Notes: generated by a model from the letters alone, not told the origin. 64,000 nucleotides of DNA from an uncultured SAR116 cluster alpha proteobacterium (GCA_902625725.1 CACOCY010000008.1:1-64000), one strand, 5' to 3'; positions 36,552 through 46,522 are shown, counted from the first letter of the stretch. Translations and numbers: made by a program.

Positions 36552-37241
36552 ATGAGCATAAAAGAAAATTTTGGACATCACTCTTTTGCTTCAAATAACG
36601 CATTTCATACGATTACCAGACGTAGCCTCATTCATTTTTTTGTTGCCAGCGGGACAGTTGCTTGTTTGACCACGAATTTTTCTCGTAAACCATTAGCTGA
36701 TATAAATGACACGCTTGAACATATTTCCAAACCCCGGATTCTTGGACAATCTAATGCGCCTATCCACATAACCGAATATTACTCAATGACCTGTAGTCAT
36801 TGTAGAGATTTTCACAATATAACATTCCCTGAATTGAAAACAAATTTAATTGATACAGGTAAAGTTAAATTTGAATTTTCTCCATTCCCCCTTGATGGTC
36901 TCGCTTTGAGGGCACATGCTATTGCAAGAGCTCTTCCTGAAAATAAATACTTTGGGATGGTTACCTTACTAATGTCCAAGCAAGATGAGTGGATTAAAGC
37001 GCAAGATCCACTAAAAGCGTTATATCGGTATGGACAACTCGCAGGAATGTCTGCTTCCGATTTCAACGGTTTGATGCAAAATAGACCATTGTTGGAAAAA
37101 ATTGTGGAAATGCGTCAAAAAAACTCTGTTGCTTGGCAAATTAAAGCAACACCATCCTTTGTAATTAACGATGAAAAAATGATAAGCGGTAATATAAGTT
37201 TTGAAGAGTTTAAATCAGAACTTGCTGATTATGAAATATAA
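36552..37241 (+). CDS. DsbA-like thiol:disulfide oxidoreductase, exported
   Basis: A 229-residue thioredoxin-fold protein. The N-terminus carries TRRSLIHFFVASGTVACL, which may be a twin-arginine signal. The redox site is CSHC in YSMTCSHCRDFH (about residue 79), and the cis-proline loop is KATPSFVIN. It fits the DsbA/DsbC-type proteins (family related to BdbD) that introduce or isomerise disulfides in the periplasm. It stands directly before smc, as in related bacteria. Confidence 0.88.
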   Translation: MSIKENFGHHSFASNNAFHTITRRSLIHFFVASGTVACLTTNFSRKPLADINDTLEHISKPRILGQSNAPIHITEYYSMTCSHCRDFHNITFPELKTNLIDTGKVKFEFSPFPLDGLALRAHAIARALPENKYFGMVTLLMSKQDEWIKAQDPLKALYRYGQLAGMSASDFNGLMQNRPLLEKIVEMRQKNSVAWQIKATPSFVINDEKMISGNISFEEFKSELADYEI

Positions 37242-37336
37242 TCTCCTTATTTATTTGATCAGAATTAAGTTACTGGCGCAAAGCTTATTATTGTGTCAGA
37301 ACTATTCGCTCAAACAAATAACATAGCGTAATTCTC

Positions 37337-40300
37337 ATGATGTTTCGTCGCCTTAAACTAGCCGGATTTAAATCATTCGCTGATACTGTTGAACTTGATA
37401 TAGAGACGGGCCTTACCGGGGTTGTCGGTCCGAATGGATGTGGCAAATCAAACATTGTCGAAGCAATCCGTTGGGTGATGGGAGAGAGCTCTGCAAAACA
37501 AATGCGAAGTGATGAAATGGACGATGTGATATTTTCTGGTACCTCTGGAAAAACTGCCAGAAATTTGGCTGAAATCACTTTACTTTTAGATAATGGAATG
37601 AAAAAAGCACCAGCAGAGTATAATGATAAAGAAGAAATAGAAATCATAAGAAAAATAATCAGGGGCAAAGGTACAAGCTTTCGAATAAATAATAGGCCCG
37701 TTCGTGCTCGTGATGTTCAACTCTTGTTTGCTGACTCTGCTACTGGGGCACGTTCTGCAGGGATTGTTAGTCAAGGGAGAATCGGTTCTATAGTGGGGGC
37801 TAAACCGAATGAAAGGAGAACCTTACTTGAAGAGGCCGCTAATATTAAAGGCTTGCATCAACGCAAACACGAAGCTGAATTGCGCCTTAACAATACGGAA
37901 TTGAATGTAACAAGACTATTAGACTTAATGAGCCAGTTAGAGGACCAAAAAACTTATTTGCAGAAACAAGCACGGCAGGCTGCAAGATACAGGTCTGTCG
38001 CGGAAAGAATTAGAAAAGCCGAAGCTAGTTTATTACATGTACTGTGGATTTCGGAAAATGCGAATCAGCAAAAGGCTCGCATCGACATGGAGCTAGCTAC
38101 CAAATCCGTTACACAGGCTCAAATAGCTGTAAACTTAAGTACCAAGAAACGACTTGAAATAGCAGAAAAGCTCCCGGGTTTTCGTAAGACAGAAGCATCG
38201 CTTGCAGCAGAAACTCAACTTCTAAGAACAAATTTATTCCAAATAGAAAGAGATGAAACCAGAATAGAAGATGAAATCGAAAGGCTAAAATTACAGAGCT
38301 CCCAAATTGAACGAGACTCCCAGCGTGAAGAGGCATTGCAGAATGATGCTTTAGAAGCCAAAAACAAATTGAACGAAGAAGCAAAAAAACTTGAAGAGAC
38401 TGAGATTAAAAATATCCCCCTTCTTGAAGAAGCTAGGCGCGAACTTGAAAAAGCAAGATTAAAAAACCAGCTTTCAGAAGAAAAGTCTGCCGAAGCTAAT
38501 GCTGTTTTACAAAATTTAGAGAAATATCAAGCCCAACTTAAAACACAGATTGAACAAAAACAGTCTCTAGTTGCGCAAGCAACGGAGAAATTAAGTCAAA
38601 TTAATCTTAACGAGCTCGAAAAATCGGTATCTGAAAAAAAAGCAAAACACAAACAATTAAATGCAACGAATAGCGAAAATGTTCTTAAGGGCGATGAGCA
38701 ATCTAAAAAACTTTCTAATTTAAAAACTCAAAGAGATAATGCCCTTGATTCTTATCAAGCTGCTCTAAATTTGCAGAAAACATTAGAAGCTGAAAAAGAA
38801 GCGCTTAATAAACTTAGCCAAACTGACACAAATAATGAGAAAGATCCTATTGCGGATAGTATTTCTGTCTCCAGTCATATGGAAGCGGCGTTAGCTGCAT
38901 GCTTGACTAATAACCTCTTCCTTCCGGTTGGGAAAGGCATCGATGGTTATTGGGAGGCTGAAATGCCTCCTCTCCAATTTCTTACCCCCCCTAAAATTGG
39001 CACTCCATTAACAGACTATGTCAAAGGTCCCGTCACAATAATAAGGGCCCTACAGGGTATTAGTGTTGTACCCGAAGATTTTTTAGAAGGCGATATCGTT
39101 ACGAAATTGGAATTGGGTCAAGCTGTCGTAACAAAATCTGGAAAGCTAGCTCGCTGGGATGGTTTGGTTCGTATTAGACAAGATACAGGCGCTTCTAAAC
39201 TAAAACAAAATCAGCGACTAAAAGAACTAGATAAACTTATTTTTGATGCAAAAAGTGATGTTTTTAAACAAAAAACAAAACTAAATAATTCAGAGGAATT
39301 TCTCATATCAGCCAACAGAAAGTTTGAGGAGATATATAAAGATAGACAGATTTTAAGCCACAAAATAGTGCAAGCGCTAAGAGATGTTGATACATCCGAA
39401 TTAGCGATAAAGAATGCTAAAGAGCGTTACCAAATGTTGCAACAATCAATCAGCGAAGCTGAGGCCGATTTAACTGAAATAAAATCAAATATCTTTAAAA
39501 TGGATAATATTGACACACTAAAAGAAACAGCAAAAAACGCCGCTGAAATAGCTAGTGAGTCAAGAATATCTTATGACCAATACGTTCAAAAAGAAGCAGA
39601 ACTTAGACAAATACTTGAATCAATTTTTTCAAGAAAAAAACACGTTTTTTCACAAATTAATGAATGGCAGAGCAGAATAGAGCGTACAAAAACAAGAATG
39701 CTTGAAATGACAACAAGAGCTGATAAGGCCTCAAAGGAATTAACAGTGCTGAAGTCTAAACCTGCCCAACTAGAAAAAGAACGAGACAAATTAGAAAGTT
39801 CGTTAAACACAGCATCACAAAAGCATGAAAAAGCAATAATTCAAGTAAAAGAGACAGAGATTATACTCCAGCAAGCTGACAACCAGCAACGCTCAGATGA
39901 AAAACATCTCTCTGAAATGCGAGAAATACAAATAAGACAAGAAGCCGTTGAAAGACAAGCTAAACAATCAATAGAGGCACTTTTAAATCAGATATCTGAA
40001 AAACTATCTATCTCACCGGATAAATTATCAAACATTACCTCTATTTCAGAAGAGCAAGAATTACCAGAAAAATACCAACTTGAAGACAGGATAAACCGAT
40101 TATTAAAAGAAAGAGATAGCATAGGCCCAGTAAATCTACGTGCTGAAATTGAAATGGAAGAGATCAGCCAAAAATTAGTGAATTTTGAGGTTGATAGAAA
40201 CGACCTAGAGCAGGCCGTAACGCGGCTCCGAAAAGCCATTTCTGAGTTGGATAGAGAGGCTCGTCAGCGCTTGGTAGATAGTCTAACTAAAGTGAACTTA

Positions 40301-40747
40301 GAATTTGCTAGGTTGTTCAAAAAACTCTTTAATGGCGGAAATGCAGAATTGAAGTTAGTCAATTCAGACGACCCTTTATCAGCAGGGCTTGAGATTTTAG
40401 CAAGCCCCCCTGGAAAGAGACTACAATCTTTATCGCTACTATCCGGCGGGGAACAAGCATTGACCGGTCTTGCCATAATCTTTGCTGTATTTTTAACAAA
40501 CCCCTCTCCAATTTGTATTTTGGATGAAGTTGATGCGGCTCTTGATGATACAAATGTCTTCCGCTTTTGTGAACTACTCCGCTTTATTGTATCTCAAACA
40601 AAAACTAAATTTTTAATTGTTACCCATCATAGAATGACGATGTCTCAGATGGACCGTCTTTATGGCGTAACTATGGTAGAGCGTGGGATCAGCAAGCTAG
40701 TTTCGGTAGATTTACAAACTGCTGAAAACCTGCGCGAAGACCTATAA
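37337..40747 (+). CDS. smc: Chromosome segregation ATPase SMC
   Basis: A 1136-residue condensin subunit. Walker A is VGPNGCGKSNIVEAIRW (about residue 31). Two long coiled coils flank a hinge at about residues 500-620 (ALAACLTNNLFLPVG to DGLVRIRQ). The signature is LSGGEQALTGLA and Walker B is CILDEVDAALDD near residue 1060. It organises and separates the chromosome with ScpAB. The hinge and coil lengths are normal. A promoter-like TTGACA and the ATP synthase genes follow. Confidence 0.97.
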   Translation: MMFRRLKLAGFKSFADTVELDIETGLTGVVGPNGCGKSNIVEAIRWVMGESSAKQMRSDEMDDVIFSGTSGKTARNLAEITLLLDNGMKKAPAEYNDKEEIEIIRKIIRGKGTSFRINNRPVRARDVQLLFADSATGARSAGIVSQGRIGSIVGAKPNERRTLLEEAANIKGLHQRKHEAELRLNNTELNVTRLLDLMSQLEDQKTYLQKQARQAARYRSVAERIRKAEASLLHVLWISENANQQKARIDMELATKSVTQAQIAVNLSTKKRLEIAEKLPGFRKTEASLAAETQLLRTNLFQIERDETRIEDEIERLKLQSSQIERDSQREEALQNDALEAKNKLNEEAKKLEETEIKNIPLLEEARRELEKARLKNQLSEEKSAEANAVLQNLEKYQAQLKTQIEQKQSLVAQATEKLSQINLNELEKSVSEKKAKHKQLNATNSENVLKGDEQSKKLSNLKTQRDNALDSYQAALNLQKTLEAEKEALNKLSQTDTNNEKDPIADSISVSSHMEAALAACLTNNLFLPVGKGIDGYWEAEMPPLQFLTPPKIGTPLTDYVKGPVTIIRALQGISVVPEDFLEGDIVTKLELGQAVVTKSGKLARWDGLVRIRQDTGASKLKQNQRLKELDKLIFDAKSDVFKQKTKLNNSEEFLISANRKFEEIYKDRQILSHKIVQALRDVDTSELAIKNAKERYQMLQQSISEAEADLTEIKSNIFKMDNIDTLKETAKNAAEIASESRISYDQYVQKEAELRQILESIFSRKKHVFSQINEWQSRIERTKTRMLEMTTRADKASKELTVLKSKPAQLEKERDKLESSLNTASQKHEKAIIQVKETEIILQQADNQQRSDEKHLSEMREIQIRQEAVERQAKQSIEALLNQISEKLSISPDKLSNITSISEEQELPEKYQLEDRINRLLKERDSIGPVNLRAEIEMEEISQKLVNFEVDRNDLEQAVTRLRKAISELDREARQRLVDSLTKVNLEFARLFKKLFNGGNAELKLVNSDDPLSAGLEILASPPGKRLQSLSLLSGGEQALTGLAIIFAVFLTNPSPICILDEVDAALDDTNVFRFCELLRFIVSQTKTKFLIVTHHRMTMSQMDRLYGVTMVERGISKLVSVDLQTAENLREDL

Positions 40748-40828
40748 TTATGGTATTCTTTTATTGGTTTTATTGGGATGTATTTAGATAAGTGAAAACT
40801 GTCTTTGTTCATACAGGTAGCGTTTAGC

Positions 40829-40857
40829 TTGACATAACTTAATTTGGGGCATATCTG
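40829..40857 (+). promoter_or_regulatory. Candidate sigma-70 promoter for the Fo operon
   Basis: A perfect TTGACA (40829-40834) is followed by 17 bases and TATCTG (40852-40857). It lies in the 180-base gap between smc and atpI, about 70 bases before the atpI start. The -10 match is only three of six, so confidence is moderate. Confidence 0.45.
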
Positions 40858-40927
40858 TTGGAGCCGTCTAGCAATTAAGAAATTCTGTGATTAAAGCAAC
40901 CAAAAACACACCCAACAAAATACTAAT

Positions 40928-41284
40928 ATGCAAAGGAAAAATGTGACTGATAAAAATGAATTGGACAATTTTGAGTTGCTTTCTGAGCGTATCGCAAATT
41001 TTGAGGCCTCGGTTACTAATAAAAAGGGAAAGCGTAACACAGTAAAACTCCCATTAGCTGGCTTTGCTCTAGCGGGACGTATTGCTATCGAATTGCTAGT
41101 CGGAATTGTTGTTGGTACATTTTTAGGTTGGTTAATAGATAGATGGCTTGAAACAACACCTTTATTTATGCTAGTTTTATTTTTTTTGGGAGCTGCTGCA
41201 GGACTTATGAATGTTTGGCGGCTTCTAACTGGGCGGGGAATGAGCGCCGGATTTTTTAAAGAGTATAAGGCAAAAAAGAAGTAG
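40928..41284 (+). CDS. atpI: ATP synthase accessory protein AtpI
   Basis: A 118-residue protein. A polar N-terminus of about 45 residues is followed by two hydrophobic segments with GRIAIELLVGIVVGTFLGWLID cut: IVVGTFLGWLIDRWL and AAAGLMNVWR, typical of the alphaproteobacterial AtpI/Zeta-like family. AtpI helps assemble the c ring or supplies magnesium. It is the first gene of the Fo cluster; atpB follows after 76 bases. Confidence 0.88.
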   Translation: MQRKNVTDKNELDNFELLSERIANFEASVTNKKGKRNTVKLPLAGFALAGRIAIELLVGIVVGTFLGWLIDRWLETTPLFMLVLFFLGAAAGLMNVWRLLTGRGMSAGFFKEYKAKKK

Positions 41285-41360
41285 TAATGCCATAAAGTGG
41301 CAAAAAATTTAAGCTTGTCGGGATTTAAGACCCTGAAATCATTTTAGTTAGGAGTTAAAA

Positions 41361-42104
41361 GTGCATTCGCCTGTTGAACAATTCACTATTAAAGTTCTGT
41401 ATTCACTAAGCTTATTTGGTTATGATATTTCTTTTACAAACTCTAGCCTATTTATGGTACTTGCTGTATTGATTAGCGCCGGATTTTTGCTTTTTGCTAT
41501 GAGGCCAGCTTCGATAATTCCCGGTAAAATTCAATGTCTTGCAGAAATGTTGTATGAATTCGTAGCTAATATTTTAGATTCTAACGTAGGCAAAGAAGGA
41601 AAACCTTACTTTCCATTTATATTTACATTGTTTTTATTTATATTGTTTACCAATCTTCTTGGGTTAATTCCATATAGTTACACAGTAACTAGTCAGATTG
41701 TTGTCACATTTGCAATGGCGTTCACCATTTTTGTTGGAGTGACATTAATAGGTCTTTTTAAACACGGATTACATTTTTTTTCGTTTTTTGTGCCAGAAGG
41801 GGCACCCAAAATACTACTTCCTCTAATTATATTAATTGAGGTGATATCATATTTGATAAGACCAATCAGCTTGTCGGTCAGATTATTTGCTAATATGCTG
41901 GCTGGTCATACAATGTTAAAAGTTTTTGCAGGTCTTGCAGTCATGATGACGGGGGCAGGAGGGTTACTTTTTATAAGTTCCCCTTTACCATTGTTAGTTA
42001 TCGTAGCTTTAACCGGATTAGAATTACTTGTAGCTATGCTGCAGGCATACGTATTTACTATTTTGACTTGTATGTATCTGAATGACGCGTTACACCTACA
42101 TTGA
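41361..42104 (+). CDS. atpB: ATP synthase Fo subunit a
   Basis: A 247-residue membrane protein with five or six helices. The essential proton-channel arginine is in ISLSVRLFANMLAGH (about residue 175); other markers are LLGLIPYSYTVTS and the final QAYVFTILTCMYLNDALHLH. It starts at GTG with GGAG close ahead. It forms the proton half-channels next to the c ring. Confidence 0.96.
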   Translation: MHSPVEQFTIKVLYSLSLFGYDISFTNSSLFMVLAVLISAGFLLFAMRPASIIPGKIQCLAEMLYEFVANILDSNVGKEGKPYFPFIFTLFLFILFTNLLGLIPYSYTVTSQIVVTFAMAFTIFVGVTLIGLFKHGLHFFSFFVPEGAPKILLPLIILIEVISYLIRPISLSVRLFANMLAGHTMLKVFAGLAVMMTGAGGLLFISSPLPLLVIVALTGLELLVAMLQAYVFTILTCMYLNDALHLH

Positions 42105-42161
42105 TTGTCGAAAATAAAAGTTATAAACAAGTATAAACTCAAATTAGAAAAGGATAATAAA

Positions 42162-42389
42162 ATGGAAGCAGAAGCTGCTAAACTAATAGGTGCTGGAATT
42201 GCTGTTGTTGCACTCGCTGGAGTGGGCGTAGGTATCGGAAATATATTTGCATCATTGATAAGTTCAATTGCCAGAAACCCTGCTGCGCGGGATGAAGTTT
42301 TTGGCATAGGTATTCTTGGTTTTGCATTGACAGAAGCTATCGCTCTTTTTGCTCTTGTGATTGCGTTATTACTTTTATTCGTATTCTAA
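42162..42389 (+). CDS. atpE: ATP synthase Fo subunit c
   Basis: A 75-residue hairpin protein of two helices. The loop is [11 protein letters not shown] and the ion-binding carboxylate is the Glu in [14 protein letters not shown] (about residue 58). Without the extra polar residues seen in sodium-binding rings, a proton ring is likely. ATG 42162 is preceded by AAAAGGA. A 19-residue extension from 42105 is not part of the family and is rejected. Confidence 0.97.
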   Translation: MEAEAAKLIGAGIAVVALAGVGVGIGNIFASLISSIARNPAARDEVFGIGILGFALTEAIALFALVIALLLLFVF

Positions 42390-42465
42390 ATATTGATTTA
42401 TACTTTTCTTGATAAGTGTGTTTTCGCTGTTCACTTTGGTTAGCATTTAAAAAAGAAAAGTAAAA

Positions 42466-43074
42466 ATGGATAAAAACCAGATTATGAGAAAATATTTTTA
42501 CATTAATGTAGTATTGATTGCTTCCTCCTATTGCGCGAGAAGTGCTCTGGCAGCTAGCGACAAATCTAGCGATACTGGCGGCCTTCCACAATTAGATATT
42601 TCAACTTGGCCAACACAATTGTTTTGGCTGATAATCACTTTTTCTGTTGGATACTTCTTGGTATCAACGTTTGTTATACCATCCATATCAACTGTGATTG
42701 AAAGACGTTCAAATAAATTATCTAGTGACCTAAATAACGCCAAAAAAGCACAAGAAGATGCCAAAAACGCTTTTAGTTCGTACCAATCTTCTCTGGAAGA
42801 TGCAAGGAGTCAGGCTGCAAACACTTTAGCTAAGGCAACAGAAGAAGCTAAATTAGATACTGCAAAACGTGAAGCAGCCATAAGCAAAAAGCTGGCTGCA
42901 AATTCAAAAAAAGCTGAGGAAAAAATTTCAAAAATTAGAGAGGAAACTCTGTCATCGCTTAACGAATTAGCTACAGATATTTCACAAAAAATTATCACAG
43001 ATTTGACTCCGATAAAGGTTCAAAAGTCTGTCGTAAAGAAATATGTGTCTGCTCAATCAAGATTCCAAAACTAA
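42466..43074 (+). CDS. atpG: ATP synthase Fo subunit b'
   Basis: A 202-residue protein with one N-terminal membrane segment and a long charged helix. LPQLDISTWPTQLFWLIITF (about residues 42-61) is the marker of the b' subunit; the helix has SNKLSSDLNNAKKAQEDA. An additional hydrophobic N-terminus (VVLIASSYCARSALA) resembles a signal peptide. Together with subunit b it forms the peripheral stalk, as in phototrophs and Alphaproteobacteria. Confidence 0.93.
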   Translation: MDKNQIMRKYFYINVVLIASSYCARSALAASDKSSDTGGLPQLDISTWPTQLFWLIITFSVGYFLVSTFVIPSISTVIERRSNKLSSDLNNAKKAQEDAKNAFSSYQSSLEDARSQAANTLAKATEEAKLDTAKREAAISKKLAANSKKAEEKISKIREETLSSLNELATDISQKIITDLTPIKVQKSVVKKYVSAQSRFQN

Positions 43075-43086
43075 TGGAGCAACAAA

Positions 43087-43566
43087 ATGTATTTTGATGA
43101 ATCAGCTTGGGTAGCATTAGGGTTTATAATATTTATTGCTCTTGTATGGAAAAAAGCGGGATCTGCTATTTCGGACTTACTTGATAAAAGAGTTCAAAAA
43201 ATTAAAAATGACTTAGAGGAGGCGGAAGCACTCCGTGTTGAGGCTGAAAAAGAACTAAAAAAGTTTAAGAGTATGCAAGCAGAAGCAGTAAATGATGCAA
43301 AAAGAATTATATCTGATGCTCAGGAAGCAGCTAATAGAATTCGCAATGCTGCAAGTGAGAAAGCCAACGAATCAATTAAGCGAAGAGAAGAGCAGGCTAA
43401 AGCTAAGATAGCTGCAGCAGAGGCAGCTGTGCTATCTGAACTTAAAGATAAAGCAACAAATATTGCAATCTCAGCAAGCAAAGATATCTTAACTTCTGAA
43501 CTGAATGCAGATATAGGTTCTTCTATAATTGATGAATCAATAACACAAATAACCGCTGCTAAATGA
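43087..43566 (+). CDS. atpF: ATP synthase Fo subunit b
   Basis: A 159-residue protein: an N-terminal hydrophobic helix (WVALGFIIFIALVW), then the dimerisation helix (LLDKRVQKIKNDLEEAEALRVEAEKELKKF cut: DKRVQKIKNDLEEAEALR). It is the second stalk subunit and ends the Fo cluster; the F1 genes are not here. A weak stem-loop with a T run follows the stop. Confidence 0.94.
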   Translation: MYFDESAWVALGFIIFIALVWKKAGSAISDLLDKRVQKIKNDLEEAEALRVEAEKELKKFKSMQAEAVNDAKRIISDAQEAANRIRNAASEKANESIKRREEQAKAKIAAAEAAVLSELKDKATNIAISASKDILTSELNADIGSSIIDESITQITAAK

Positions 43567-43580
43567 TAAAACTTTAATTT

Positions 43581-43607
43581 GATTACAACTATTAGTAATC
43601 TGTTTTT
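43581..43607 (+). terminator. Possible rho-independent terminator after atpF
   Basis: GATTAC (43581-43586) and GTAATC (43595-43600) pair perfectly with an 8-base loop, followed two bases later by TTTTT. It lies between atpF and the opposing lipoprotein gene. The stem is short and AT-rich, so strength is uncertain. Confidence 0.45.
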
Positions 43608-43614
43608 CGGTAAG

Positions 43615-44079
43615 CTACGGTTTTAATGTTTCAGGCGCTAATGATATTACTACGCGTCCGGAAATAGGCTTTTTAATTTTAGTGTTAATTACTGGATAGA
43701 TTACTTCACTGTTTTCAGGAAAAGCCATCTTAAAACTTACACTTTCATAGCTTTTAACTTCATCTTTGGAGTTGAGCACGGCTAATAGAAGTGGTAATGT
43801 GAAAACGACTGCTTCACTTTTTTCGTTTATGTCTCTAACTATTTTTAATCCTACTTTTATGCGCATATGAACGATATCATCTTTTTCACTGCATACGGCC
43901 GATACACCATTCAAGCGAGCCTGTGCTGTATTACCGTTCTCAAGAGTGCGAAGCGTAACTCTACTACCCTCTTCAACAGCTGTAATGCGACTATCACATT
44001 CTAGGGGTGATGGCATCAGCGTCTCACAGCCTATTAAAAATAAGGTTAATAAAATCAGAAAGATGGACTTATTATGCAT
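43615..44079 (-). CDS. Putative lipoprotein of unknown function
   Basis: A 154-residue protein. The N-terminus (IFLILLTLFLIGCETL) is a lipoprotein signal with a lipobox cysteine near residue 18. The rest has predicted beta strands (VTLRTLENGNTAQARLNGVSAVC, then MRIKVGLKIVRDI), which may be an immunoglobulin-like sandwich. I recognise no family. It lies between atpF and the divergent ispH. No function is proposed. Confidence 0.72.
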   Translation of the reverse strand: MHNKSIFLILLTLFLIGCETLMPSPLECDSRITAVEEGSRVTLRTLENGNTAQARLNGVSAVCSEKDDIVHMRIKVGLKIVRDINEKSEAVVFTLPLLLAVLNSKDEVKSYESVSFKMAFPENSEVIYPVINTKIKKPISGRVVISLAPETLKP

Positions 44080-44153
44080 AAGATGGCCTTTATTTTACAT
44101 TTTTTGAGTGTCTTCAATTGACCTTTATGACGTTATCGCGCAAATAAGTCATT

Positions 44154-45101
44154 ATGAGAAGACAAAAAAAAACAATTTTGCTTGCTTCACCCCGCGGTTT
44201 TTGCGCAGGGGTGGAACGTGCTATCGAAATCGTTGAGAGAGCATTACAGAAATTTGGACCGCCAGTATATGTAAGACACGAAATAGTGCATAATAAATTT
44301 GTAGTGAATGAACTTGCAAAGAAAGGGGCCATTTTTGTTGATGAGCTTGATGAGGTGCCAAAAGGGGCTACTGTGATTTTTTCAGCTCATGGTGTTTCAA
44401 AATCTATAAAAGAACAAGCCAAGATACAAAACATGTTTGCAATTGATGCTACCTGCCCGTTGGTAACTAAAGTACACAACGAAGCATCGCGTCACCACCG
44501 CAAGGGGAGACACACGCTCTTAATTGGACACGCTGGCCACCCAGAAGTGGAGGGAACAATGGGTCAAGTGCCAGAAGGGACTATGACACTTATAGAGACA
44601 TTGTCAGACGCAAGAAATTTTAACCCACCAATATCTGACGGTCTTGCATTTGCCACTCAAACAACTCTGTCTGTCGATGACACATCTGAGATAATTTCAA
44701 TTCTTCAACATAGATTTCCAGAAATTACAGGACCTAGTGGAGAGGATATCTGTTATGCAACCACCAACAGACAAAACGCTGTAAAAAAACTAGCGGCAAA
44801 AACTGAATATTTTATTATTGTTGGGGCAGATAACTCTTCAAACTCCAAGAGGCTTGTGGAGGTTGCGCTCAAATTTGGTGCTAAAAACGCAGTTTTAATC
44901 CCAGATGCAAATTCGCTCAAATTAAATGAATTGCGCAATGTCTCAGTCGTATCAATCTCGTCTGGTGCTTCTGTTCCTGACATATTAATCGATGAGGTGT
45001 TGAAAAAATTAGATCAAGAGTTTGACATATCTATCAAAATAGAAAGTTCAATAAAAGAAGACGTATATTTTAACTTGCCCCCGATATTGAGAACAAGATA
45101 A
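44154..45101 (+). CDS. ispH: 4-hydroxy-3-methylbut-2-enyl diphosphate reductase
   Basis: A 315-residue iron-sulfur enzyme, the last MEP pathway step giving IPP and DMAPP. Cluster cysteines lie in SPRGFCAGVERA (residue 18), DATCPLVTKVH (about residue 101) and EDICYATTNRQ (about residue 199). GHPEVEGTMGQ holds the conserved acid. It is the first gene of the standard ispH-thrB-rnhA set and pairs functionally with dxs and ispA in this window. Confidence 0.97.
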   Translation: MRRQKKTILLASPRGFCAGVERAIEIVERALQKFGPPVYVRHEIVHNKFVVNELAKKGAIFVDELDEVPKGATVIFSAHGVSKSIKEQAKIQNMFAIDATCPLVTKVHNEASRHHRKGRHTLLIGHAGHPEVEGTMGQVPEGTMTLIETLSDARNFNPPISDGLAFATQTTLSVDDTSEIISILQHRFPEITGPSGEDICYATTNRQNAVKKLAAKTEYFIIVGADNSSNSKRLVEVALKFGAKNAVLIPDANSLKLNELRNVSVVSISSGASVPDILIDEVLKKLDQEFDISIKIESSIKEDVYFNLPPILRTR

Positions 45102-45107
45102 TCAAAT

Positions 45108-46067
45108 ATGGCTGTATATACCTCCGTTTCCAATAAAGACCTGTCAGATTTTCTCAAAAATTATCAAATTGGCGAAGTGATAAGCCTTACAGAAATTTCA
45201 GAAGGCGTAGAAAATTCAAACTTCCTCTTAAAAACAACTTTCAACAGCTATATTCTCACTCTTTATGAAAAAAGAGTGAATGTTGAAGACTTACCCTTTT
45301 TCATGAATTTAATTAGTGAATTATTTAAAAATGGAGTTAGTTGTCCAAGACCAATATCAAATTTATATGGCAACATAATAAACAGATGTGCTGGTAAATA
45401 TGCCACTATTGTAACTTTTCTTGATGGGAAGACAGCAAAGTTCACAAATCTAGAAAGATGCTCACAACTTGGTACAGCGCTAGCGAGGCTACACTTAACT
45501 ACCTTTAAAACAAGCTTGCATAGGAAAAATATGCTTGGACCTGAAAATTGGCTTACAATCCTAGATGAAACCAATGACGAAAACTCGAATTTACCTTCAG
45601 ACTTAAAACAAGAAGCTTTTCAACACATTGGGCATATCGTTAAGAGCTGGCCTGTTTCTCTTCCAGAAGGGATAATACATGCTGACTTATTTCCGAATAA
45701 TGCCATGTTTATTAACGATAAACTTACAGGTATTATTGATTTTTATTTTGCTTGCAATGATTTTTATGCCTATGACTTAGCTATTTGCCTAAATAGCTGG
45801 TGCTTTGAAAGTGACACGAATTTTAATACGGAAAAAGCAAAAATGCTAATAAATAGCTATCAGAAAATAAGAAAATTAAGGAAAGACGAGATAAGCGCAT
45901 TACCTATTCTGACACAAGGAGCGGCAGCACGTTTTTTTGTCACACGCTATTACGATTGGCACCATACGCCAACGGATGCATTGGTAAAAAAACATGATCC
46001 AATTGAATATTGGAATAAAATCACTTTCCTGAAATCTAATTTTAATCTCAATTTATTTGGGTTCTAA
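45108..46067 (+). CDS. thrB: Homoserine kinase (APH-fold type)
   Basis: A 319-residue kinase of the choline/aminoglycoside kinase fold, the alphaproteobacterial ThrB. Features: EVISLTEISEGVENSNFLL at the N-terminus, catalytic IIHADLFPNNAMF (about residue 190) and the magnesium segment GIIDFYFACNDFYAYDLA. It phosphorylates homoserine for threonine synthesis; threonine synthase is also in this window. It starts six bases after ispH and ends two bases before rnhA. Confidence 0.93.
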   Translation: MAVYTSVSNKDLSDFLKNYQIGEVISLTEISEGVENSNFLLKTTFNSYILTLYEKRVNVEDLPFFMNLISELFKNGVSCPRPISNLYGNIINRCAGKYATIVTFLDGKTAKFTNLERCSQLGTALARLHLTTFKTSLHRKNMLGPENWLTILDETNDENSNLPSDLKQEAFQHIGHIVKSWPVSLPEGIIHADLFPNNAMFINDKLTGIIDFYFACNDFYAYDLAICLNSWCFESDTNFNTEKAKMLINSYQKIRKLRKDEISALPILTQGAAARFFVTRYYDWHHTPTDALVKKHDPIEYWNKITFLKSNFNLNLFGF

Positions 46068-46069
46068 GG

Positions 46070-46522
46070 ATGAAGAAAAGAACAATATTATATACTGATG
46101 GTGCTTGTTTAGGAAATCCTGGCGCGGGTGGATGGGCTAGTATTTTAGTTTATAAAAATCATAGAAAGATATTATCAGGAAACGAAGCAGATACAACAAA
46201 CAATAGAATGGAACTAATCGCGGTTATCAAGGGTTTGTCAGCTCTAAAAAGGCCAGTCAATATTACAATCGTAACAGACAGTAAATATGTAATGGATGGA
46301 ATTGATAAATGGATTACTAATTGGAAACAAAACAACTGGAAAACGGCTGCTAAAAAAGCAGTGAAAAATAAAGATCTTTGGATCAAACTCGATGAACTCT
46401 GCAGTCTACACCAAGTTGACTGGCAATGGATTAAGGGGCACTCTGGTCATGCGGAAAATGAAGAGTGTGACCAGATAGCACAAACTGAAGCACGCCGCAT
46501 GCAAATAACGTTTCCAAACTAA
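46070..46522 (+). CDS. rnhA: Ribonuclease HI
   Basis: A 150-residue nuclease of RNA in RNA-DNA hybrids. Catalytic residues can be placed: Asp in YTDGACLGNPG (about residue 10), Glu in NNRMELIAV (about residue 48), Asp in VTDSKYV (about residue 70) and Asp in ECDQIAQ (about residue 135), with His in KGHSGH. It overlaps the opposing peroxiredoxin stop by four bases. Confidence 0.96.
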   Translation: MKKRTILYTDGACLGNPGAGGWASILVYKNHRKILSGNEADTTNNRMELIAVIKGLSALKRPVNITIVTDSKYVMDGIDKWITNWKQNNWKTAAKKAVKNKDLWIKLDELCSLHQVDWQWIKGHSGHAENEECDQIAQTEARRMQITFPN

